Positions 31,252 to 34,520 of a DNA stretch of 34,520 bases are shown piece by piece (positions within the stretch are counted from its first letter, which is position 1; each line of letters starts with the position of its first letter). A program made the position numbers and the translations under genes. Below the pieces are notes generated by a model. The model did no database searches and was not told where the DNA came from. It saw only the letters and a list, made by a program, of their open reading frames with translations. Source of the stretch: JAGLQQ01 sp043806135 (GTDB lineage: Bacteria > Omnitrophota > Gorgyraeia > B26-G9); NCBI GenBank assembly GCA_043806135.1, contig JAZDHG010000012.1:1-34520 (forward strand). The letters run 5' to 3'.

Positions 31252-31655
31252 AAAAAAGAGATGGTTTTACACTTATTGAAATTATGGTCGTGATCGCTCT
31301 GGTAGGGTTTCTTGCGGCAATTTCTATACTTAATCTGTTAGCGAGCCGGCGCACGGCAGAATACAGTGTTTGCCTTGAAAACAGAAGAGTAATAGAAAAC
31401 GCGGAGACAACGTATTTAGCGAATATCAAAACACATTCAGCTTCTTTGCAGCAATTACTCGATTCAGGGTATTTAAATAAAATACCGAATTGTCCATCAA
31501 GCGGAATTTTTGCCTGGGAGCCTTATGAGATTACAAGCCCTTATTATCAGACTTCTTTAGGATGCTCCTTTCATGCTCTAGAAGCGGAAGAAGCAGTAGT
31601 TGCAGAAGTAGTAGTTGAAGTTAAGGAGACTAAAAAATCAAAGAATAAGAAGTAA
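31248..31655 (+). CDS. Type IV pilin/type II secretion pseudopilin
   Basis: The 135-residue prepilin has the class III signal MKKRDG followed by FTLIEIMVVIALVGFLAAI. Prepilin peptidase would cut after G6; E11 is the conserved Glu5 of the mature protein. The globular part is small, with four cysteines. The tail from about 113 is unusual: acidic and valine-rich, then a lysine-rich end (VVVEVKETKKSKNKK). Its ATG overlaps the preceding gene by four bases, which places it in one translational unit with the ATPase. Whether it builds a pilus or a secretion pseudopilus cannot be decided here. Confidence 0.9.
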   Translation: MKKRDGFTLIEIMVVIALVGFLAAISILNLLASRRTAEYSVCLENRRVIENAETTYLANIKTHSASLQQLLDSGYLNKIPNCPSSGIFAWEPYEITSPYYQTSLGCSFHALEAEEAVVAEVVVEVKETKKSKNKK

Positions 31656-31711
31656 GTTTGCACAGGCTATTATTTTAAAAAACGATTTAACCTGCCGGCA
31701 GAATTTTATGT

Positions 31712-31741
31712 TTTACTCAATCATTCCTAACATGATATAAT
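31712..31741 (+). promoter_or_regulatory. Promoter giving a nearly leaderless transcript
   Basis: TTTACT (31712-31717) and a perfect TATAAT (31736-31741) are 18 bp apart. The expected start, around 31748-31749, is only three or four bases before the ATG at 31752, and no Shine-Dalgarno is present. The peptidase gene may therefore be translated from a leaderless mRNA. Confidence 0.5.
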
Positions 31742-31751
31742 GCAATAAGTA

Positions 31752-32777
31752 ATGACAAAGCAAAAAATTAATTTAGAAACTATATCAATAGAAGATCTTC
31801 TTTTGGCCAGGATCAGAGATTTGCCGGTAAGTATTAAAGGCACATGGCTTGAGGAATGTATCCAGGAGCTCTATAAGGAGCTGGATGATAAGGGCATAGG
31901 ATTTAAGCCTGAATGTTATCTTGCCGATGAATGGCTTACACCCGATGGAGAGCCTGTGGTGGGAATTCCCTTTTTTCTGGCTCATCCGGTGCTCATAAAA
32001 CTTGAAAAACAGATGATGCTTGATGTCGAAGGCGGAACAAAGGCCTGGTGCATGAAACTTTTACGCCATGAAACAGGACACGCGGTAAATTTTGCATATA
32101 AACTTTATGCCAAGAAAAAATGGCAGGAGATGTTCGGCCATTTTAACAAAGAGTATAAAGACACTTACCGCTTTCGTCCGTATAGTAAAAGTTTTGTCAG
32201 GCATTTGGAGGACTATTATGCGCAGTACCACCCGGATGAAGATTTCGCAGAAACTTTTGCCGTCTGGCTTACTCCGGGAATAGACTGGATGGACGGGTAT
32301 AAAGGCTGGAAGGCGCTGCAGAAGCTTAAGTTTGTTGATGAATTAATGCAAGATGTGAAAAATAAACCGCCTTTGAGAAAAGAAGGGGAAAAATACTGGC
32401 AGGCATCAAAACTCACTTCCACGCTTGGTAATTACTATAAGAAGAAACGCCGTGCTTACGCGGAGGATTTCCATGATTTTCATGATGTTAATTTAAAAAG
32501 TATTTTTCAGGAAAAACCCCAGGATGAAAAACCCAGGCTGTTTGCTTATAAGCTGATAAAAAAGTACAGAAAGAACCTGATCAATATTGTCTGGAAATGG
32601 ACTGGAGAGAAAAAATATATAATTGACGGGCTGCTTAAAATTCTTATTATGCGGGCTAAGGATCTCAATCTGGTGATCGATGAGGATGAGGCTTTGGCGA
32701 TGATAAAGGTCACGACCTATGTCAGCAGTTTAATGATGAAATATATGTATACAGGGAGGTTAAAGGGAAAGAAATGA
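31752..32777 (+). CDS. Putative zinc metallopeptidase (HExxH, peptidase_Mx-like)
   Basis: The 341-residue protein has no signal peptide. The zincin site is H106-E107-T-G-H110 (LLRHETGHAVNFAY). The likely third ligand is E167 in HPDEDFAETFAVWL, an arrangement seen in the putative zinc-binding metallopeptidase family. The C-terminal third (about 240-341) is Lys-rich and helical and is not recognised. Its stop overlaps the start of an ATP-grasp ligase by four bases, so the two proteins are made in a coupled manner and probably act together. The substrate is unknown. Confidence 0.75.
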   Translation: MTKQKINLETISIEDLLLARIRDLPVSIKGTWLEECIQELYKELDDKGIGFKPECYLADEWLTPDGEPVVGIPFFLAHPVLIKLEKQMMLDVEGGTKAWCMKLLRHETGHAVNFAYKLYAKKKWQEMFGHFNKEYKDTYRFRPYSKSFVRHLEDYYAQYHPDEDFAETFAVWLTPGIDWMDGYKGWKALQKLKFVDELMQDVKNKPPLRKEGEKYWQASKLTSTLGNYYKKKRRAYAEDFHDFHDVNLKSIFQEKPQDEKPRLFAYKLIKKYRKNLINIVWKWTGEKKYIIDGLLKILIMRAKDLNLVIDEDEALAMIKVTTYVSSLMMKYMYTGRLKGKK

Positions 32778-33793
32778 AAAAACGCTTAAAAGTTTTATTG
32801 GTGTTTGACACGCCTATGCCTCGGCCGCGGGATTATACTTATGTCGATGAATTTCAGGATATTGATTGGAATACGGAAAACCACGTTTATAATGCTCTTA
32901 TCGAAAACGGTCATGGAGTGCGGATGCTCGGAATATGTAAAGATGTAAGTATTCTGCTTGAAGAAATAAAAGAGAACAGGCCGGATGTAATTTTTAATCT
33001 TGCGGAGGTTTTTGATTCCAAGGCGTCTTTAGATAAAAATTTTGTCGGGTTTCTGGAAATGCTGGGAATCCCTTATACAGGGTCTTCCTCAAAGACATTA
33101 TTCCTCTGCAACGATAAAGCATTGCATAAAAAAATTTTGAGATTTCACAGGATACGGGTGCCGAAGTTCCATGATTTTTACAGGGGACATAAAGTATGGC
33201 TTTTAAAAAAACTGCGGCTTCCGCTGGTAGTAAAGCCGTTAGCTGATGAAGCATCGCGCGGAATCTCTCAGGCGTCAGTTGTGGATAGTGAAGAAGCACT
33301 CATAGAACGGGTTAAGTTTATCCATGAGAAAATGGATATGGACGCAATTGCCGAAGAATATATCCCGGGCAGAGAATTGTATGTAAGTTTAATCGGCAAC
33401 AAACGCATTAAGGTGCTGCCGTTTCGGGAGATGAAATTCGGATCAAATACAAGCGAAGAAGAACCGCGCATTGCCACTTACAAGGCTAAATGGGATAAAA
33501 ATTATCGAAAAAAATGGGGCCTTAAGAATACTTTTCCCGGGAAATTGGCAAACGGTGTCCAGGAAGAGCTGGAAGAGATTTGTAAGCGCGCCTATCGTGT
33601 TTTAAATATGCAGTCCTATGCGCGTTTTGATGTTCGTGTTACGCAAAGCGGACGCACATTTATTCTCGAAGCCAATGCAAACCCGAATCTGGCTAAAAAT
33701 GATGAAATATCCCAATCAGCCGAAAAAGCCGGCATTCCATTTAACAAGCTGGTGCAGAAGATACTGATGCTTTCTTTTCAACGGAGAGACTAA
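32774..33793 (+). CDS. D-alanine-D-alanine ligase-like ATP-grasp enzyme
   Basis: The 339-residue protein has the Ddl fold order: an N-terminal domain (LLVFDTPMPRPRDY, FNLAEVFDS), then YTGSSSKTLFLCNDKALHKK (101-120), then the ATP-grasp core. The core shows VVKP (152-155), EEYIPGRELYVSL (194-206), ARFDVR (283-288) and the Mg-binding LEANANPNL (298-306). The usual Ddl signature E-x-N-T-x-P-G is replaced by EANANPN. This divergence, and pairing with a zinc peptidase instead of mur genes, suggest ligation of something other than D-Ala-D-Ala, for example a peptide or amino acid. AGGGAGG lies upstream of the ATGA overlap. Confidence 0.8.
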   Translation: MKKRLKVLLVFDTPMPRPRDYTYVDEFQDIDWNTENHVYNALIENGHGVRMLGICKDVSILLEEIKENRPDVIFNLAEVFDSKASLDKNFVGFLEMLGIPYTGSSSKTLFLCNDKALHKKILRFHRIRVPKFHDFYRGHKVWLLKKLRLPLVVKPLADEASRGISQASVVDSEEALIERVKFIHEKMDMDAIAEEYIPGRELYVSLIGNKRIKVLPFREMKFGSNTSEEEPRIATYKAKWDKNYRKKWGLKNTFPGKLANGVQEELEEICKRAYRVLNMQSYARFDVRVTQSGRTFILEANANPNLAKNDEISQSAEKAGIPFNKLVQKILMLSFQRRD

Positions 33794-33799
33794 ATTGAG

Positions 33800-34520
33800 A
33801 TGGCAAAAAATTATATGCTATTATACGGAAAAAAATCCATAAATGAGCGCTTAGAGGTAAACCCGGAAAGTATCCGGAAGATATTCCTGGCTGACGATTT
33901 TAATAACCCGCATATCCAAATGCTTATAAAAACAGAAGGCATAACGCTTGAGCGTTTAGCCGCTGATAAAATCGAGAACATGAAAAGAACAAAAAACGTT
34001 CAGGGAATAATCGCCCGGGTTGATAGATTCGTTTATGCTGATTTAGATGATTTACTGAAAGAAAACAGCAATATTACTCCTGTGTTTTTGGACAGGGTGA
34101 GTGATCCCCAGAACCTGGGTGTTATTATACGCACGCTTGCCTGTCTCGGAGGTTTCTGTGTTGTTATACCGGAAAAAGAGGCTTGTCATATCACAGAGGC
34201 AGTAATACATGTAGCCAGCGGAGGCGAAAACTATGTTCAAGTGTCAAAAGTCCCTGATATGGCAAAGGCAATAAGTACGGCTAAAAAGCGCGGGTTTTTT
34301 ATCCTGGGAGCGGTTATAGATGAAAGCGCAAAAGATATCAGTACTTTAAAATTAAAATTTCCTTTGGCGCTTGTGCTGGGATCGGAGGCCGCGGGGATAA
34401 CCCCTGAAATCCAGAAAATACTTGATGAAAAATCATGTATTCCTATGCAAGGGGCAAAGCTAACGCTTAATGTCAATACCGCCTGCACAATTTTTTGTCA
34501 TGAGATCATCAGACAGCGCA
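33800..34520 (+). CDS. TrmH/SpoU-family RNA 2'-O-methyltransferase (cut by window end)
   Basis: At least 240 residues are encoded before the window ends, still in frame. An N-terminal substrate-binding domain (MAKNYMLLYGKKSINERLEV) precedes the SPOUT catalytic domain. The three SpoU motifs are present: DPQNLGVIIRT with the catalytic arginine, LVLGSEAAGI, and IPMQGAKLTLNVNTA. The domain order fits RlmB-type 23S rRNA Gm methyltransferases, although the last motif is slightly divergent (LNVNTA for SLNVSVA). ATG 33800 lies six bases after the ATP-grasp stop. Probably only a few residues are missing. Confidence 0.88.
   Translation, partial: MAKNYMLLYGKKSINERLEVNPESIRKIFLADDFNNPHIQMLIKTEGITLERLAADKIENMKRTKNVQGIIARVDRFVYADLDDLLKENSNITPVFLDRVSDPQNLGVIIRTLACLGGFCVVIPEKEACHITEAVIHVASGGENYVQVSKVPDMAKAISTAKKRGFFILGAVIDESAKDISTLKLKFPLALVLGSEAAGITPEIQKILDEKSCIPMQGAKLTLNVNTACTIFCHEIIRQR

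Overview
The window most resembles an anaerobic, fermentative, diderm bacterium of an uncultivated lineage. The gene mix fits Candidatus Omnitrophota or a similar group. The clues are an LPS-heptose enzyme (HldD), a lipoprotein amidase, a Rex redox repressor, a multisubunit group 4 [NiFe] hydrogenase, a split two-gene glycine decarboxylase, a PilB/pseudopilin cluster and moderate-to-low GC. The lineage is inferred from gene content only; no phylogenetic marker was tested.

Layout. 1-975: the tail of a hot-dog thioesterase, then a rhomboid protease closed by a terminator. 1044-1760: a strong promoter with two Rex-like operators and rex. 1896-14904: one long same-strand hydrogenase cluster. In order it holds a HydB-like Fe-S subunit, a HydG-like flavoprotein, a 16-Cys ferredoxin, the hydrogenase core (NuoH-, NuoB-, NuoC- and NuoD-like subunits), two antiporter-like subunits with an MbhD-MbhE fusion, MrpB to MrpG, an 8Fe-8S ferredoxin subunit, the maturation protease HycI and a shortened HypA. 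15129-22340: hldD, the glycine cleavage genes gcvT-H-PA-PB, and lipM-lipA, which can lipoylate GcvH. 22358-23762: a His-rich membrane protein and a LysM-amidase lipoprotein. 24098-24853: gpmA on the minus strand behind a long structured leader. 25443-31655: a hybrid histidine kinase, a double-receiver protein, a PilB-type ATPase with its own receiver domain, a pseudopilin-like anchored protein and a pseudopilin. 31752-33793: a translationally coupled zinc-peptidase/ATP-grasp ligase pair. 33800-end: an rRNA/tRNA 2'-O-methyltransferase cut by the window edge.

How the genes fit together. The hydrogenase cluster predicts a membrane-bound, ion-translocating [NiFe] hydrogenase wired to NAD(P)(H) through a flavin/Fe-S arm. 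It lies directly behind a gene for an NADH/NAD+ sensor. It carries homologues of all Mrp antiporter parts, whereas the archaeal Mbh has only one large antiporter subunit. Notable oddities are the missing TM5 glutamate in one antiporter subunit, a HypA without its zinc domain, and a 17-codon coupled ORF. Elsewhere, a 39-bp sequence containing a perfect hairpin occurs identically upstream of hldD and of the double-receiver gene, a short repeat forms the stop codons of two unrelated genes, and the PilB-type ATPase is fused to a receiver domain. No tRNA, rRNA, CRISPR array, transposase or phage gene was seen.
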